Counted from the stretch's first letter, positions 10,101 to 20,304 are shown. The stretch: 64,000 nt of DNA from Yoonia rosea (GCF_900156505.1 NZ_FTPR01000001.1:186001-250000); one strand, 5' to 3'. Notes: a model not told the origin generated them from the sequence alone. Translations and numbers: made by a program.

Positions 10101-10685
10101 ATGACTGTAAAACCAAAAATTGCCCTCATTATCGGTTCCACACGCCAGACCCGTTTCGCCGATAAGCCCGCCGCCTGGATGCTCAAGCAAGCGCAGGCGC
10201 GCGATGATATGGAAGTCGAGCTTGTCGACCTGCGTGACTTTGACCTGCCGCTCTTTGATGAGCCGGCCAGCAACCTGTGGATGCCATCCAGCGATCAACG
10301 TGCTGTCAAATGGCAGGACAAGATCGGCGAATTCGACGGCTATATCTTTGTTGTCGCAGAATATAACCGCTCGATCACCGGCGCTTTGAAGAACGCGCTT
10401 GATCAGGCCTACAACGAATGGAACCGCAAGCCGATGTCCGCGATCGCCTATGGTTCAGTGGGTGGAACGCGTGCGCTTGAGCATCTGCGCAACATCGCAG
10501 TGGAACTGCAGATGGTGCCAACCCGCAATGCCGTTCACATTGGCGGCAGTGATTTCTTTGCCGTGCACCCGCTGGGCGCAAACGCCGAGATCGACACAAT
10601 CGCGGATCACCTGTCGGCGTCAGTGACTGCAACGCTGGATGATGTCGTCTGGTGGGCCAATGCCACGAAGGCCGCACGCGGCTAA
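10101..10685 (+). CDS. NADPH-dependent FMN reductase family protein
   Basis: A 194-residue flavodoxin-fold oxidoreductase. The N-terminal GSTRQTRFADKPA binds FMN phosphate in this family, and AEYNRSITGALKNALDQAYNEW with the following GSVGG complete the fold. The ATG at this position is set by a GGAG six bases upstream; an in-frame TTG four codons earlier lies before that site. It stands alone on the plus strand between cobT and an unknown gene; substrate is unknown. Confidence 0.92.
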   Translation: MTVKPKIALIIGSTRQTRFADKPAAWMLKQAQARDDMEVELVDLRDFDLPLFDEPASNLWMPSSDQRAVKWQDKIGEFDGYIFVVAEYNRSITGALKNALDQAYNEWNRKPMSAIAYGSVGGTRALEHLRNIAVELQMVPTRNAVHIGGSDFFAVHPLGANAEIDTIADHLSASVTATLDDVVWWANATKAARG

Positions 10686-10739
10686 ATGCTGTGGCGCAGA
10701 GTGGGTTATGTCCTGCCCTGCGCCGCGAAATTTGCCGGA

Positions 10740-11099
10740 CTACGCGACAGGATCAATTTCAAAAGTGATTTTCGCTTCGGGCGCAATCTCGAACGGATCT
10801 TCGGCCAGTTCGTGAAGGGTGACCAGTTCGGCAACACCGGGCAAAACAGCGCCTGTGTCATCGACCAAAGCAAGGCGCGGACGGTAGATTTTCCCACCGA
10901 TCTCGATTTCGCCTTCATCAAAAAGATAGGCCAATTCGGTCAAAATCCCTTCCACGTTCGCCTTTGCGATGTCTTCGGGCATGTTTTCGGCGAAGAGGGG
11001 TAGCAACACCTGTGCCATCAAGGCTGTTGTAGATTCAGCAAGGTCTTCATGGCTTGGTACATAATCTGCTGGCAGTTCTGCCCCGATTTTCATCTTCAT
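10740..11099 (-). CDS. Hypothetical acidic protein
   Basis: A 119-residue acidic protein without signal peptide or membrane segment and no family I recognise. It starts MKMKIGAEL and has a helical central part (ALMAQVLLPLFAENM) and a C-terminal half rich in beta-prone sequence. It is convergent with the FMN reductase (54 bases apart). Codon use resembles the neighbours, which supports it being a real gene. Confidence 0.7.
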   Translation of the reverse strand: MKMKIGAELPADYVPSHEDLAESTTALMAQVLLPLFAENMPEDIAKANVEGILTELAYLFDEGEIEIGGKIYRPRLALVDDTGAVLPGVAELVTLHELAEDPFEIAPEAKITFEIDPVA

Positions 11100-11193
11100 G
11101 ATTGGCTCCGGTCTGTTTCGTATCGCCCCACTATCATGCGTAGAAAAGACACTTCGTTATGACAAGTCTTTGTTTACAGCCTGCCCCAGCAAT

Positions 11194-11583
11194 CTAGCTG
11201 AGCAAAAGCCCCGTGCATTCCTGTTCAAAGCGGCCTGCTTGAGTGCGTGCCCATGCGGCATCGCGGGTGTCAGTGTTAAAGCTTGCGCGGCGCAAAAGGG
11301 CGGCTTGGGCCACCTTCGCCGAGATGCGCCATTGCAACACTTCGCCCCTGCGTTCTGCGGGCATGACTGCCTCGACCAGTTCAAGCACTGCGTCGCGGAG
11401 GTCTTCAGTGTGTTCTGATGCAGGGCCATCAAACATCCACTGATGTTCCATGACGGCCGACAAACGACCGGCGCAGGTGGCAAATGTTCTTAATTGTTCA
11501 TCAATATCAATGGATTGTGCGGACGTAGCAGAGGCGCTGGAGAGCGCCACCACAAGGGCCAGACGATGTGCAATAGTTTTCAT
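11194..11583 (-). CDS. Hypothetical secreted protein
   Basis: A 129-residue protein whose first 23 residues (MKTIAHRLALVVALSSASATSAQ) form a typical Sec signal peptide with an Ala-X-Ala-type cleavage region. The mature part is short, helical, and has two cysteines (in FATCAGRL and FEQECTG), which could form a disulfide in the periplasm. An ATG three codons upstream is also possible, but the chosen start gives the better signal. Function unknown; it lies downstream of cobS on the same strand. Confidence 0.7.
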   Translation of the reverse strand: MKTIAHRLALVVALSSASATSAQSIDIDEQLRTFATCAGRLSAVMEHQWMFDGPASEHTEDLRDAVLELVEAVMPAERRGEVLQWRISAKVAQAALLRRASFNTDTRDAAWARTQAGRFEQECTGLLLS

Positions 11584-11682
11584 ACCGCTCATACATAAAG
11601 CATGACGGTAAATTTAATGCCTATCAATCGGGCATTTTGAAAACAGTCTGTCCGCTACTTGCTGCCGGACGGACCGCGTTCT

Positions 11683-12669
11683 TTACCCGAGGCTCAGGCT
11701 CGCAGCACTTTCAGGCAGTTCTTCGTCGAAGCACCGCTGATAGAATTCGGCAACGGTCTGGCGCTCTAGCTCGTCACATTTGTTGAGGAACGACAAGCGG
11801 AAGGCGTAGCCCACATTCTGGAAAATGCGCGTATTCTCGGCCCAGGCCAGAACAGTCCGTGGTGACATGACGGTCGACAGGTCGCCGTTCATAAAGGCGG
11901 TCCGTGTCAGGTCTGCGACAGTCACCATCTGGCTGATCGTCTTGCGGCCCTTCTCTGTATTGAAGTGCGGTGACTTGGACAGGATGATCGCGGCCTCAGC
12001 GTCGTGGCTGAGATAGTTCAGCGTTGCGACAAGGGACCAGCGGTCCATCTGTGCTTGGTTGATCTGTTGGGTGCCGTGGTAAAGGCCGGTTGTGTCGCCC
12101 AGACCAACGGTGTTTGCCGTGGCGAAAAGGCGGAAATAGGGGTTGGGCGTGATGATCTCGTTCTGATCCATCAGTGTCAGCTTGCCGTCGGTTTCCAGAA
12201 CGCGCTGGATCACGAACATCACGTCGGCACGGCCCGCGTCATATTCATCAAACACGATTGCAACAGGGTTGCGCAGCGCCCATGGCAGGATGCCTTCGTG
12301 GAATTCCGTCACCTGCACGCCATCGCGCAGTTTGATCGCGTCCTTACCAATCAGGTCGATCCGGCTGATATGGCTATCAAGGTTCACGCGCACACAGGGC
12401 CAGTTCAGGCGTGCAGCCACCTGTTCGATATGCGTCGATTTACCTGTGCCGTGATAGCCCTGGATCATGACGCGGCGGTTATATCCAAAACCTGCAAGGA
12501 TTGCCAAAGTCGTATCGGGATCAAACTTATAGGTGCTGTCGACTTCAGGCACGCGGTCGGTCCGCTCGGCAAAGCCCTTGATGTGCATATCGCTGTCGAT
12601 GCCAAAGACTTCGCGGACCGAGATCTCTTCGGTGGGTTTTGCTTGCATGTCAGTCATACCATCCGCCAT
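11683..12669 (-). CDS. cobS: Aerobic cobaltochelatase subunit CobS
   Basis: CobS is the AAA+ ATPase that, with CobT, powers CobN-dependent cobalt insertion in aerobic cobalamin synthesis. The 328-residue sequence contains a Walker A motif GYHGTGKST, a Walker B IVFDEYD, the sensor-like FATANTVG stretch, and the CobS N-terminal region ([16 protein letters not shown]). The length is normal for the family. It is on the same strand as cobT but not contiguous with it. Confidence 0.97.
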   Translation of the reverse strand: MADGMTDMQAKPTEEISVREVFGIDSDMHIKGFAERTDRVPEVDSTYKFDPDTTLAILAGFGYNRRVMIQGYHGTGKSTHIEQVAARLNWPCVRVNLDSHISRIDLIGKDAIKLRDGVQVTEFHEGILPWALRNPVAIVFDEYDAGRADVMFVIQRVLETDGKLTLMDQNEIITPNPYFRLFATANTVGLGDTTGLYHGTQQINQAQMDRWSLVATLNYLSHDAEAAIILSKSPHFNTEKGRKTISQMVTVADLTRTAFMNGDLSTVMSPRTVLAWAENTRIFQNVGYAFRLSFLNKCDELERQTVAEFYQRCFDEELPESAASLSLG

Positions 12670-13104
12670 TTCCGGTGCCTTTATCTTTCGTCAAATCCGT
12701 TGAAGACCGAGATGCAACATAACGCGCCCCGCTGCAAGGGAAAGGGCGCATTGGTCTGCTGGGAGGCGCAAGACTGGACAGATTGCGGGTTGGCTCTGCG
12801 TCCATGCCGAATCGCTTTGTGCTTGATTCGCGCCTCGGAGTGCGCGGCCGATTGTGTGGTTTGCGGGAGAGAGTAAATGAAACCTTAACGTCGGAGAGGC
12901 TAAATAGGAGTGATTGTTTCTAATATATATAACTAAAGTTCAAATTTGATAATATTGTTCTCAAATATGCGACTATTTCTGTTTTGTTCTTGAGATTTTG
13001 GCCGTTTTGTGGCAACTTTTTGCCTATAGATTATCCTCTGGTTGTGACAAATTGCACAGAACCAACCTTAAGTCCCTGTGTAAATGGTCGTTGTATAAAG
13101 AGTA
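12670..13104. other. Intergenic region between cobS and a membrane-protein gene
   Basis: The left part is GC-rich and contains an inverted repeat GCGCCC...GGGCGC at about 12723-12750. The right part, about 12900-13000, is strongly AT-rich with TATATATAACT-like sequence and probably holds the promoter of the downstream plus-strand gene. No reading frame or known RNA was recognised. Confidence 0.5.
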
Positions 13105-13659
13105 ATGGGGGTCAACGCGATGTTTACGCGTTTTACGGAAAAAGTGTATCTCACACGGGAACGGCGGCCATGTGCATTCGGTTGCATGTCAATTGTTGCA
13201 CTGACTGCACTTGTGACAGTTTTGGTCATGATGGGGCTTGAAGCCCCTTACACGCTTCAACTCACAGCATCGAACGCCACGTATTGGGTGGTTTGCGCGG
13301 GCGCGCTGAGTGGTGCAATTGCACTCTATTTTGCGCGTGGCTGGATGGGCGCGCTCGGCGCTCTGGGCTTTGCAAGGGCCATTGTCGGCAGCCTCGCGAT
13401 TGCGGTGATTGCTTCTATCGTGGCCGGGACGCTGATTGAACCTGCTGGCGGCACGGTCTACGCACCGATCTTGATGGTGTCAGCATTCATCGCGCAACCT
13501 TGGATCGCCGCGATCTGGTTTGCGGGGGTGCTTGGCGCGCATTATTTGATGGCGTCCGTACAAGACGATCTGGATTACGGTTACTCAGGGCGCACTGGTC
13601 GGCTTGCAACCGACGAGCTGAGCTCACTGTCACGTGTGAATTTGTATCGGCGCAGCTGA
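13105..13659 (+). CDS. Hypothetical inner membrane protein with four predicted helices
   Basis: A 184-residue protein with four hydrophobic stretches: about residues 28-45, 58-77, 90-110 and 120-148, and a polar C-terminal tail of about 35 residues. No known domain is recognised. The first ATG follows a weak AAAGAG; a second ATG five codons later (13120) is preceded by GGGGG, so either could be used. It ends in front of a strong bidirectional terminator and is not in an operon. Confidence 0.72.
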   Translation: MGVNAMFTRFTEKVYLTRERRPCAFGCMSIVALTALVTVLVMMGLEAPYTLQLTASNATYWVVCAGALSGAIALYFARGWMGALGALGFARAIVGSLAIAVIASIVAGTLIEPAGGTVYAPILMVSAFIAQPWIAAIWFAGVLGAHYLMASVQDDLDYGYSGRTGRLATDELSSLSRVNLYRRS

Positions 13660-13687
13660 TTTTCTGAATGATTGTGCAATAATGATG

Positions 13688-13709
13688 AAAGGCGCCTGCG
13701 GGCGCCTTT
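13688..13709. terminator. Bidirectional intrinsic terminator
   Basis: A perfect nine-pair stem AAAGGCGCC / GGCGCCTTT with a four-base TGCG loop sits between two convergent genes. The A and T ends of the stem supply a short T-run for each strand. The TAA stop of the DnaJ-domain gene lies inside its right edge. Confidence 0.85.
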
Positions 13710-14343
13710 AGTCTTTGTCGCGGAAGTTACGGCTGACCTTGATCTGATCCCACGCCCAGACAACCTCTGACAGTTGTTCTTCCTGGCTGCGGTCGCCGCC
13801 GTTCATGTCAGGGTGCAGAACCTTGATCAAAGCCTTATAGGCTTTGCGGATTTCCTGTTTCGACATGTTGTCCTTGGCGTCAAGAATCTCGATTGCGCGC
13901 CGCTCTGTCGGAGGCAGTTTGCGCCCGACAGCAGCACCACGGCCTGGATTGCGGGTCGCGTTCTCACCCAGCACTTGATGCGGGTCATCGACCCCCAAGC
14001 GCGCCCATGCGGCCTCTTCGACCGTGCGTTTGAAGGGCTTGGTCGGGCGATCCCACACGCGGTCACTGTCCATCTGCGCGGCCAGCTCGGCCTCGGATGT
14101 CGTGTCGAAAAAGTTCCACTTCAGATTGTACTCACGCACGTGCTGCTGACAGAACCAGAAGTAATCATCCAGAACATCGGGTGACTTCGGCGCGCGATAC
14201 TTGCCCGCCTCTTCACAGCCCTCATGATCACAAACCCGCGTTGATGTCTCGGACGCACCGGACATCCCACGCCGCCCGCGCGGGTTTTTTTTCTTCGAAC
14301 TCGACACGGACATGTCGAAACCAAAGGGATCATCTTTTTTCAT
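13708..14343 (-). CDS. DnaJ-domain protein with N-terminal Cys/His region
   Basis: A 211-residue J-domain protein expected to stimulate DnaK-type chaperones. The J domain is at the C-terminus (about residues 145-205) and keeps the HPD tripeptide in VLHPDMNGGD. The N-terminal half has a conserved-looking cysteine pattern (VCDHEGCEEAG, then FCQQHVREY) that could bind metal. The start at MKKDDPFGF is chosen because the frame upstream is unlike protein and overlaps the bolA promoter region. It is divergent from bolA. Confidence 0.88.
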   Translation of the reverse strand: MKKDDPFGFDMSVSSSKKKNPRGRRGMSGASETSTRVCDHEGCEEAGKYRAPKSPDVLDDYFWFCQQHVREYNLKWNFFDTTSEAELAAQMDSDRVWDRPTKPFKRTVEEAAWARLGVDDPHQVLGENATRNPGRGAAVGRKLPPTERRAIEILDAKDNMSKQEIRKAYKALIKVLHPDMNGGDRSQEEQLSEVVWAWDQIKVSRNFRDKD

Positions 14344-14421
14344 TCTCTGTCTTACCTTTTCGACTCGAAGAAGTAACATTAAACTCTGCAGCAAAAGATT
14401 GAAGAGGGCAGAGGAAAAATA

Positions 14422-14673
14422 ATGGCACTTGAAACAGAAATTCGCGCAGCGCTTGGCGGGCTTGCGCCCGAGCATCTTGACGTGATCAACGAAAGTGCCT
14501 TGCACAGCGGACATTCTGGCGATGACGGTTCAGGCGAAAGCCATTGGCGTATCGTGATCAAGGCCGCAAGTCTGGACAATATGTCGCGTATTGCACGCCA
14601 CCGCGCGATCCACAGCGCGCTGGGTCAGGATATTATCGGGCGCATCCACGCCCTTGCCATCGATATTCAGTAA
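14422..14673 (+). CDS. bolA: BolA family protein
   Basis: An 83-residue protein of the BolA fold. In bacteria these proteins partner monothiol glutaredoxins and influence morphology and stress responses. The sequence has the family helix-turn region ending in the RHRAIHSALG motif, with the invariant-type histidine after SRIARHR. An AGAGGAAAAATA stretch before the ATG acts as ribosome-binding site. It is divergent from the DnaJ-domain gene, and its stop abuts the stop of the convergent DUF4177 gene. Confidence 0.95.
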   Translation: MALETEIRAALGGLAPEHLDVINESALHSGHSGDDGSGESHWRIVIKAASLDNMSRIARHRAIHSALGQDIIGRIHALAIDIQ

Positions 14674-15042
14674 TTACTGGGCCGCAACATCGGGTGGGGG
14701 GGGCGATGGTTTCTCTGCCTCGGGCTTTGCCGGTGCAACGATTTTCTTCTGCACCGTTGGCTTAGGGGCCTGTGCGCTGACCGCTGGTGCAGGGCGCGGC
14801 GTTTTGGCGATCTCTTTTGTGCGACGAAACACAAGCATGTTTTGATAGACAGTCGTCTTGCTCATCAAACCCTCGCGTTGTTCGCTCGGAAGCGTGTCTG
14901 CGCGCAAGTATTCCCAGCCGTCGCGGGCAAGGTCGTTCATCGCGGTTTCCAGCGCCAGCGCAAACCGGTCTTCTGCGGATTTCACGCCTTTGGCTTTGAG
15001 CCCGCGCAGCGGAGCAGGAACGACTTTGTATTCATAGGTCAT
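14674..15042 (-). CDS. DUF4177 domain protein
   Basis: A 122-residue protein with an N-terminal DUF4177 domain (TYEYKVVPAP, then LNDLARDGWEYL-like NDLARDGWEYLRAD) and a proline/alanine/lysine-rich tail of about 40 residues. The family is small and cytoplasmic with no known function. The stop is directly adjacent to the bolA stop with no intergenic bases, leaving no room for a separate terminator. Confidence 0.87.
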   Translation of the reverse strand: MTYEYKVVPAPLRGLKAKGVKSAEDRFALALETAMNDLARDGWEYLRADTLPSEQREGLMSKTTVYQNMLVFRRTKEIAKTPRPAPAVSAQAPKPTVQKKIVAPAKPEAEKPSPPPPDVAAQ

Positions 15043-15118
15043 GGCAATACCCTTAATTTATCCTGACGGATGTACCAAAACTGGCAGAGACTGCCAACGC
15101 ATTCCGCGTTCCGGGGCA

Positions 15119-16630
15119 TTAAATGCCCAATTTCGCCGATACGATCTGGTTCACAGCCGCAGGGTTTGCCTTGCCGCCGGTTGCTTTCATGACTTGCCCC
15201 ACAAACCAGCCCACGAGTTTCGGGTTGGCCTGCGCTTTTTCCACCTGTGCGGGGTTGGCGGCGATAATCTCGTCCACCGCAGCCTCGATCGCACCTGTAT
15301 CGGTGACCTGTTTCATGCCTTCGGTTTCGACGATTTCGGCAGGGTTACGGCCCGTTGTGTAGCAGATTTCAAACACATCCTTGGCAATTTTGCCGCTGAT
15401 GTCGCCTGCCTTGATCAGACCAATCAGCTCGCCCAGTTGTGCGGCTGACACAGGGCTGTCCTCAATGCTGTGGTCTTCTTTTTTCAGACGTCCGAAAAGT
15501 TCGTTGATGACCCAGTTGGCGGCAAGTTTTCCGTCGCGCCCTTCTGCGACTTTTTCAAAATATTCTGCGTTTACCACTTCTGCGGTCAAAACCGACGCAT
15601 CATAGTCGGACAGGCCAAAGTCTTTGATAAAACGTGCTTTTTTCTGGTCGGGCAGCTCGGGCAGTGCGGCTTTGATGTCATCCACCCAAGCTTGCTCGAT
15701 CTCCAAAGGCAGCAAATCGGGATCAGGGAAGTAGCGGTAGTCATGCGCCTCTTCCTTGGACCGCATGGAGCGTGTCTCGTTCTTGTCGGGATCATAAAGG
15801 CGGGTTTCCTGGACCACCTCTTTGCCGTCCTCGATCAGTGCGATCTGGCGGCGGGCCTCATAATCAATCGCCATCTGGATAAAGCGCATCGAGTTCATGT
15901 TCTTGATCTCGCAGCGGGTGCCAAGGTGGCTGAAATCCTGCGTCGCCTGATATTTTTCGTAATCGCCGGGGCGGCAGACCGACACGTTGACGTCGGCGCG
16001 CAGGTTGCCGTTCTGCATGTTGCCGTCGCAGGTGCCCAGATAGCGCAGGATCTGGCGCAGTTTGAGCACATAGGCCGCAGCCTCTTCGGGGCCGCGAATA
16101 TCGGGGCGGCTGACAATCTCCATCAGCGCCACACCGGTGCGGTTGAGGTCCACAAAGGACATATGCGGGTCCATGTCGTGGATGGATTTACCTGCGTCCT
16201 GTTCAAGGTGGATACGCTCGATCCGTACCTTGCGCGCCTGACCGTTGCCCATTTCGACTAAGACTTCACCTTCACCGACAATCGGGTGGTAAAGCTGGGA
16301 AATCTGATAACCCTGCGGCAGGTCGGGATAGAAATAGTTCTTGCGGTCAAAGGCCGACACCAAATTGATCTGAGCGTTCAGCCCCAGACCTGTTTTCACC
16401 GCTTGTGCGACACAACCTTCGTTGATCACAGGCAACATGCCCGGCATGCCTGCATCAACGAATGCCACGTTGCTGTTGGGTTCTGCGCCGAATTGCGTGG
16501 ACGCGCCCGAGAAAAGCTTGGCTTTGGTCGCGACCTGCGCGTGCACCTCAAGGCCGATCACCAGTTCCCAATCGCTGGTGGCGCCAGCAATCACTTTGGG
16601 GGTCGGGGCTTCATAGGTGAGGTCGAGCAT
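15119..16630 (-). CDS. gatB: Asp-tRNA(Asn)/Glu-tRNA(Gln) amidotransferase subunit B
   Basis: GatB activates misacylated Glu-tRNA(Gln) or Asp-tRNA(Asn) within the GatCAB complex. The 503-residue protein has the family N-terminus [12 protein letters not shown], the catalytic cradle with [12 protein letters not shown] and YRYFPDPDL, and a C-terminal YqeY-like helical tail that binds tRNA. A separate YqeY paralogue is encoded at 54.0 kb. gatA and gatC are not in the window, so the operon is split here. Confidence 0.97.
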   Translation of the reverse strand: MLDLTYEAPTPKVIAGATSDWELVIGLEVHAQVATKAKLFSGASTQFGAEPNSNVAFVDAGMPGMLPVINEGCVAQAVKTGLGLNAQINLVSAFDRKNYFYPDLPQGYQISQLYHPIVGEGEVLVEMGNGQARKVRIERIHLEQDAGKSIHDMDPHMSFVDLNRTGVALMEIVSRPDIRGPEEAAAYVLKLRQILRYLGTCDGNMQNGNLRADVNVSVCRPGDYEKYQATQDFSHLGTRCEIKNMNSMRFIQMAIDYEARRQIALIEDGKEVVQETRLYDPDKNETRSMRSKEEAHDYRYFPDPDLLPLEIEQAWVDDIKAALPELPDQKKARFIKDFGLSDYDASVLTAEVVNAEYFEKVAEGRDGKLAANWVINELFGRLKKEDHSIEDSPVSAAQLGELIGLIKAGDISGKIAKDVFEICYTTGRNPAEIVETEGMKQVTDTGAIEAAVDEIIAANPAQVEKAQANPKLVGWFVGQVMKATGGKANPAAVNQIVSAKLGI

Positions 16631-16703
16631 CAGGCGCTTCCTTTTACTTGGGATACGTTCATGTAAAAGAAGGCGGGGGCAGCTTCAAGAGAACATCATG
16701 GCT

Positions 16704-17573
16704 CTAGTCAAGTTGCGTGCGGCGTGCCCAAGCGCGCGATGTTGACACAAGGTTCACTGCAGGCGCGTGTTTGCCCCCCAAAGCCAGTGTTGCCCTGCGC
16801 AACATGGCGATCCCGTCTTCGGAATTGCGCGGGATCGCTGCGGAAGAGATCGGCTCGCCCACCGTGACCTGAAAGGGCTGCCGTGCTTTATTCAGGGTCT
16901 CGTGGAACAGGGTGATGTCGCGCATCGTCGGGTGTATTTTGTCAAACAAATAAAAGAGCGCAGAATTGCGGGCCTGAATGTTGACGGGGATCACGGGCAC
17001 ATCAAACTTGTGCGCCAGCATTGCAGCCGATGCCATCCACGGACGCTCATGCAGGCGCAGGCCGCGCCGTTTTGCCAGACGCCCCGAAGGAAAGATGATC
17101 CCAAGGCGGCCAGCGGCGGTGGCTTCGCGCACATAAGCCATCGTTGCGCGGGTTTTGGCATGGCTGCGGTGTTCTTTGCGCCATTCAACCGGCGCAATCA
17201 TCGCGTCCATCTGCGGAAAAACCCGCAGGATATCACGATTGGCAAAGAAATAGGCGTCAGGCCGCATTGCTGCGATCAAGCCATGCAGGATGATCCCGTC
17301 GGCGATTCCCGTGGGGTGGTTGGCAACAATGAGCGCAGGTCCATGGGTCGGAATATGCCCAAGGCCGCTGGCCGTGACCATTGTTGAGAGGCGCGCGGCC
17401 ATTTGATCCATGATCTCATTGGCGGGCGCATCTTGCAGAGATGTGGCGATTTCGACGGTTTTATCGTATCCCAGCAACCTGTGCAGGCATCGTCTGGCGA
17501 TACCTGTGCCAAGCCTATTGCTATACAGCCAAGGCGCGCGTTCAGCGATCAGCGGTTCAATCCGGTCTTCCAT
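16704..17573 (-). CDS. Lysophospholipid acyltransferase family protein
   Basis: A 289-residue acyltransferase of the PlsC/hemolysin-like group. It contains NHPTGIADG near residue 86, the catalytic His-Asp block, then FPSGRLAKR (block III) and VPVIPVNIQARNS (block IV). The family transfers acyl groups to lysophospholipids or related lyso-lipids at the inner membrane; the exact acceptor is not visible. The His-Asp spacing is one residue longer than in classical PlsC. It lies between gatB and pepN on the same strand. Confidence 0.85.
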   Translation of the reverse strand: MEDRIEPLIAERAPWLYSNRLGTGIARRCLHRLLGYDKTVEIATSLQDAPANEIMDQMAARLSTMVTASGLGHIPTHGPALIVANHPTGIADGIILHGLIAAMRPDAYFFANRDILRVFPQMDAMIAPVEWRKEHRSHAKTRATMAYVREATAAGRLGIIFPSGRLAKRRGLRLHERPWMASAAMLAHKFDVPVIPVNIQARNSALFYLFDKIHPTMRDITLFHETLNKARQPFQVTVGEPISSAAIPRNSEDGIAMLRRATLALGGKHAPAVNLVSTSRAWARRTQLD

Positions 17574-17674
17574 CTCTTATCCATGCGCTGCCTGAAGTGA
17601 CGTTGCTACGACAATTATGCGACGGCTTTGTAACGGCGGGGGCTTGCGTTTATGCGCAAGATCTTCGGCAGAAT

Positions 17675-20227
17675 TCAGCCTAACAGCCGTGTCACCATCT
17701 CGTGAGTGTCGCCGGACAGCCCCGATGTTCCGGCAATGCGTTCCAATGCCTCGCGGATTTTCGTCTGCCTCTCTGTATCATAGTGTTTCCATGTATCAAA
17801 GGCTGTGGTCATCCGTGCTGTTGTTTGCGGGTTCAGCGGATCAAGCTTGATCAGCCAATCGGCCAGCAGATCATACCCCGCGCCAGAGCGGTGATGAAAC
17901 CCCGCGGTATTCCCGCGCAACCCGCCAAAGACCGCACGAAAGCGGTTAGGGTTCTTGATATCAAAATCAGGATGCGCCGTCAGTTTCTCTGCCGTCGCCG
18001 CCGCTTGGTCCGCAGGGGCAAGGCTGACCTGCAGCGCAAACCATTTGTCCATGACAAGCCTGTCGTGACCCCACTGCGCCTCAAACGCGGCCAATTCATG
18101 CGCGCCCTTCGCAATTTGCAGCAATGCGCGCAACGCGCCCAGTTGCTGTGTCATATTGTCGGCACTGGCGAATTGTTGCGCCGCAGCTTTGCCGCCATCA
18201 AGTTTGCTTTGCAGCGCCAATACCGCATTACCCAAAGCGCGTTTGCCTGCGGGTTCCGCATCAGGCGTATATGGGCCATCCACGGACATATCGGCGTAAA
18301 TGCGGGGCAGGGTGTCTTGCAGATGTTGGGCGATGTGCAGCTTCAGCGTTTCATGTACATCGTTGATCACTGCGGGGTCGGGGGTGTGGCCTGCGTCAAA
18401 CAGTGCCTGAGCGGTGTCCTCTTCGCTGGGCAGGCGCAGGACCAGTGCGCGGAACGCAGGATCCAGTGTGTCATCGCGCAGCACAGCCGCAAGGCCGTCA
18501 AGGAAACCCGTGTCAGGTGTGGCGTTATCGCAGACCATACGCATGAGCAGGTCTTGCGCCAATGTGCGGCCCGCGTCCCAGCGGTTGAACGGATCGGTGT
18601 CGTGGGCCAGCAGGAAGGCGCGTTCGGCGTTTGTCTTGTCATGTTTAACAATCACAGGGGCCGAGAAATTCCGCAGAATGGACGCCGTCGGTTTGCTGGA
18701 CAGCCCCCCGAAGCTGAAGGTCTGTTCCGCTTGCGTCATTTCCAGAACAGTGGTCGGCACCACCTCGGCACCGTTTTCATTGAGCAGCCCCACAGCGATC
18801 GGCAGCACGAGCGGTTCTTTCGTTTCTTGACCGGGCGTTGGCGGCGTTTCCTGACGCAGATGCAGCTGATACGTGCCATCCGCGTAGCTTTCATGCACGG
18901 TCAGGCGCGGTGTGCCGGCCTGACTGTACCACCGTGCGAACTGGGATAGGTCGCGTCCGGTGACGTCTTCGAATACCCGCAGCCAGTCTTCGATGGTGGC
19001 GGCATCGCCATCGTGGCGGTCGAAATAAAGATCAAGCGCTTTGGCATAGTCTGCGTCACCCACCAGAAGCTTCAGCATGCCGATGACTTCCGCGCCTTTC
19101 TCGTAGACGGTGGCGGTGTAAAAATTGTTGATCTCGACAAAACTGTCCGGACGGACCGGATGCGCCAAGGGGCCGTTGTCTTCGCGGAACTGATGCGCGC
19201 GCAGGACCATGGCATCGTCAATCCGCGTGACCGCGTGACTGCGCATATCGCCGGTGAACTGCTGGTCGCGGAACACCGTCAGACCCTCTTTCAGGCAAAG
19301 CTGGAACCAGTCACGGCAGGTGATCCGGTTGCCTGTCCAATTGTGGAAATACTCATGGGCGATGATCGCCTCGATCCGCTCGAAATCCGCGTCGGTGGCG
19401 GTTTCGGGCGAGGCAAGCACGGCAGAGGCGTTGAAGATGTTCAGACCCTTGTTCTCCATCGCACCCATGTTGAAATCATCGACGGCGACGATGTTGAACA
19501 AATCAAGGTCGTATTCGCGGCCATAGATCTCTTCATCCCACGCCATGGATTTTTTCAGCGCGTCCATGCCAAAGGCGCGCTTGGCCTCATCACCACCAGG
19601 GCGGACCCAGATATTCAGATCGACCTTGCGCCCTGAACGGGTGGTGAATGTATCGGACAACGCCACAAGATCACCGGCAATAAGCGCAAAAAGATACGCA
19701 GGCTTGGGCCAAGGATCATGCCATTCGGCCCAACCCTCATCCTGTGCAACAGGGTTCCCGTTTGAGAGCAGTACCGGCAGATCGCCCTCGATCCGGACAG
19801 TGAATACAGCCATCACATCGGGGCGGTCGGGATAATAGGTAATCTTGCGAAAACCCTCTGCCTCGCATTGGGTGCAATACATGCCATTCGACATATAAAG
19901 CCCTTCAAGTGATGTGTTGGTACTTGGGCTGATCTCGACCTCGGCCTCAAACACGAATGGCGCGTCGGGTGCATCATAGCGCAGGCCCTCTGCGCTCAGA
20001 TCAGGTGTGATGGGTGCCCCGTCGATCATGGCACTGACAAAGCGCAGGTCCTGCCCATGCAGAAAGAATTCCTTGCTGGTGGCATCCGGGTTTGGCCGGA
20101 ATGCGATGCGCGAGATGACACGGGTGTCGGTCGCCCCCAGTTTGAACGTCAAATGGACACTGTCGACCAGATAGGCCGGCGGGGTGTAGTCGGACAGATA
20201 GATCGTCTGTGGGGCCGGGTTTTTCAT
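17675..20227 (-). CDS. pepN: Aminopeptidase N
   Basis: An 850-residue M1 zinc aminopeptidase, similar in length to the Escherichia coli enzyme. Diagnostic motifs are GAMENKG (substrate N-terminus recognition) and HEYFHNW with a downstream glutamate in LKEGLTVFRDQQF (zinc ligands and catalytic Glu). The C-terminal half is the helical DUF3458-type region of PepN. It is cytoplasmic, with no signal peptide. The gene is divergent from the small DUF2256 gene. Confidence 0.97.
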   Translation of the reverse strand: MKNPAPQTIYLSDYTPPAYLVDSVHLTFKLGATDTRVISRIAFRPNPDATSKEFFLHGQDLRFVSAMIDGAPITPDLSAEGLRYDAPDAPFVFEAEVEISPSTNTSLEGLYMSNGMYCTQCEAEGFRKITYYPDRPDVMAVFTVRIEGDLPVLLSNGNPVAQDEGWAEWHDPWPKPAYLFALIAGDLVALSDTFTTRSGRKVDLNIWVRPGGDEAKRAFGMDALKKSMAWDEEIYGREYDLDLFNIVAVDDFNMGAMENKGLNIFNASAVLASPETATDADFERIEAIIAHEYFHNWTGNRITCRDWFQLCLKEGLTVFRDQQFTGDMRSHAVTRIDDAMVLRAHQFREDNGPLAHPVRPDSFVEINNFYTATVYEKGAEVIGMLKLLVGDADYAKALDLYFDRHDGDAATIEDWLRVFEDVTGRDLSQFARWYSQAGTPRLTVHESYADGTYQLHLRQETPPTPGQETKEPLVLPIAVGLLNENGAEVVPTTVLEMTQAEQTFSFGGLSSKPTASILRNFSAPVIVKHDKTNAERAFLLAHDTDPFNRWDAGRTLAQDLLMRMVCDNATPDTGFLDGLAAVLRDDTLDPAFRALVLRLPSEEDTAQALFDAGHTPDPAVINDVHETLKLHIAQHLQDTLPRIYADMSVDGPYTPDAEPAGKRALGNAVLALQSKLDGGKAAAQQFASADNMTQQLGALRALLQIAKGAHELAAFEAQWGHDRLVMDKWFALQVSLAPADQAAATAEKLTAHPDFDIKNPNRFRAVFGGLRGNTAGFHHRSGAGYDLLADWLIKLDPLNPQTTARMTTAFDTWKHYDTERQTKIREALERIAGTSGLSGDTHEMVTRLLG

Positions 20228-20298
20228 GGTGGTATCCTTACTGGTTTGTCCAAAGCTAGGACGCCAAGTGCCGATGTTCCACCGCCAATCGGGTGCAA

Positions 20299-20304
20299 TA
20301 TAAT
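20299..20304 (+). promoter_or_regulatory. TATAAT -10-like hexamer before the DUF2256 gene
   Basis: A perfect TATAAT in an otherwise GC-rich 113-base divergent gap, 37 bases upstream of the ATG of the small zinc-ribbon gene. The -35 candidate at 17 bases distance is poor, so the promoter call rests on the -10 alone. Confidence 0.35.
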
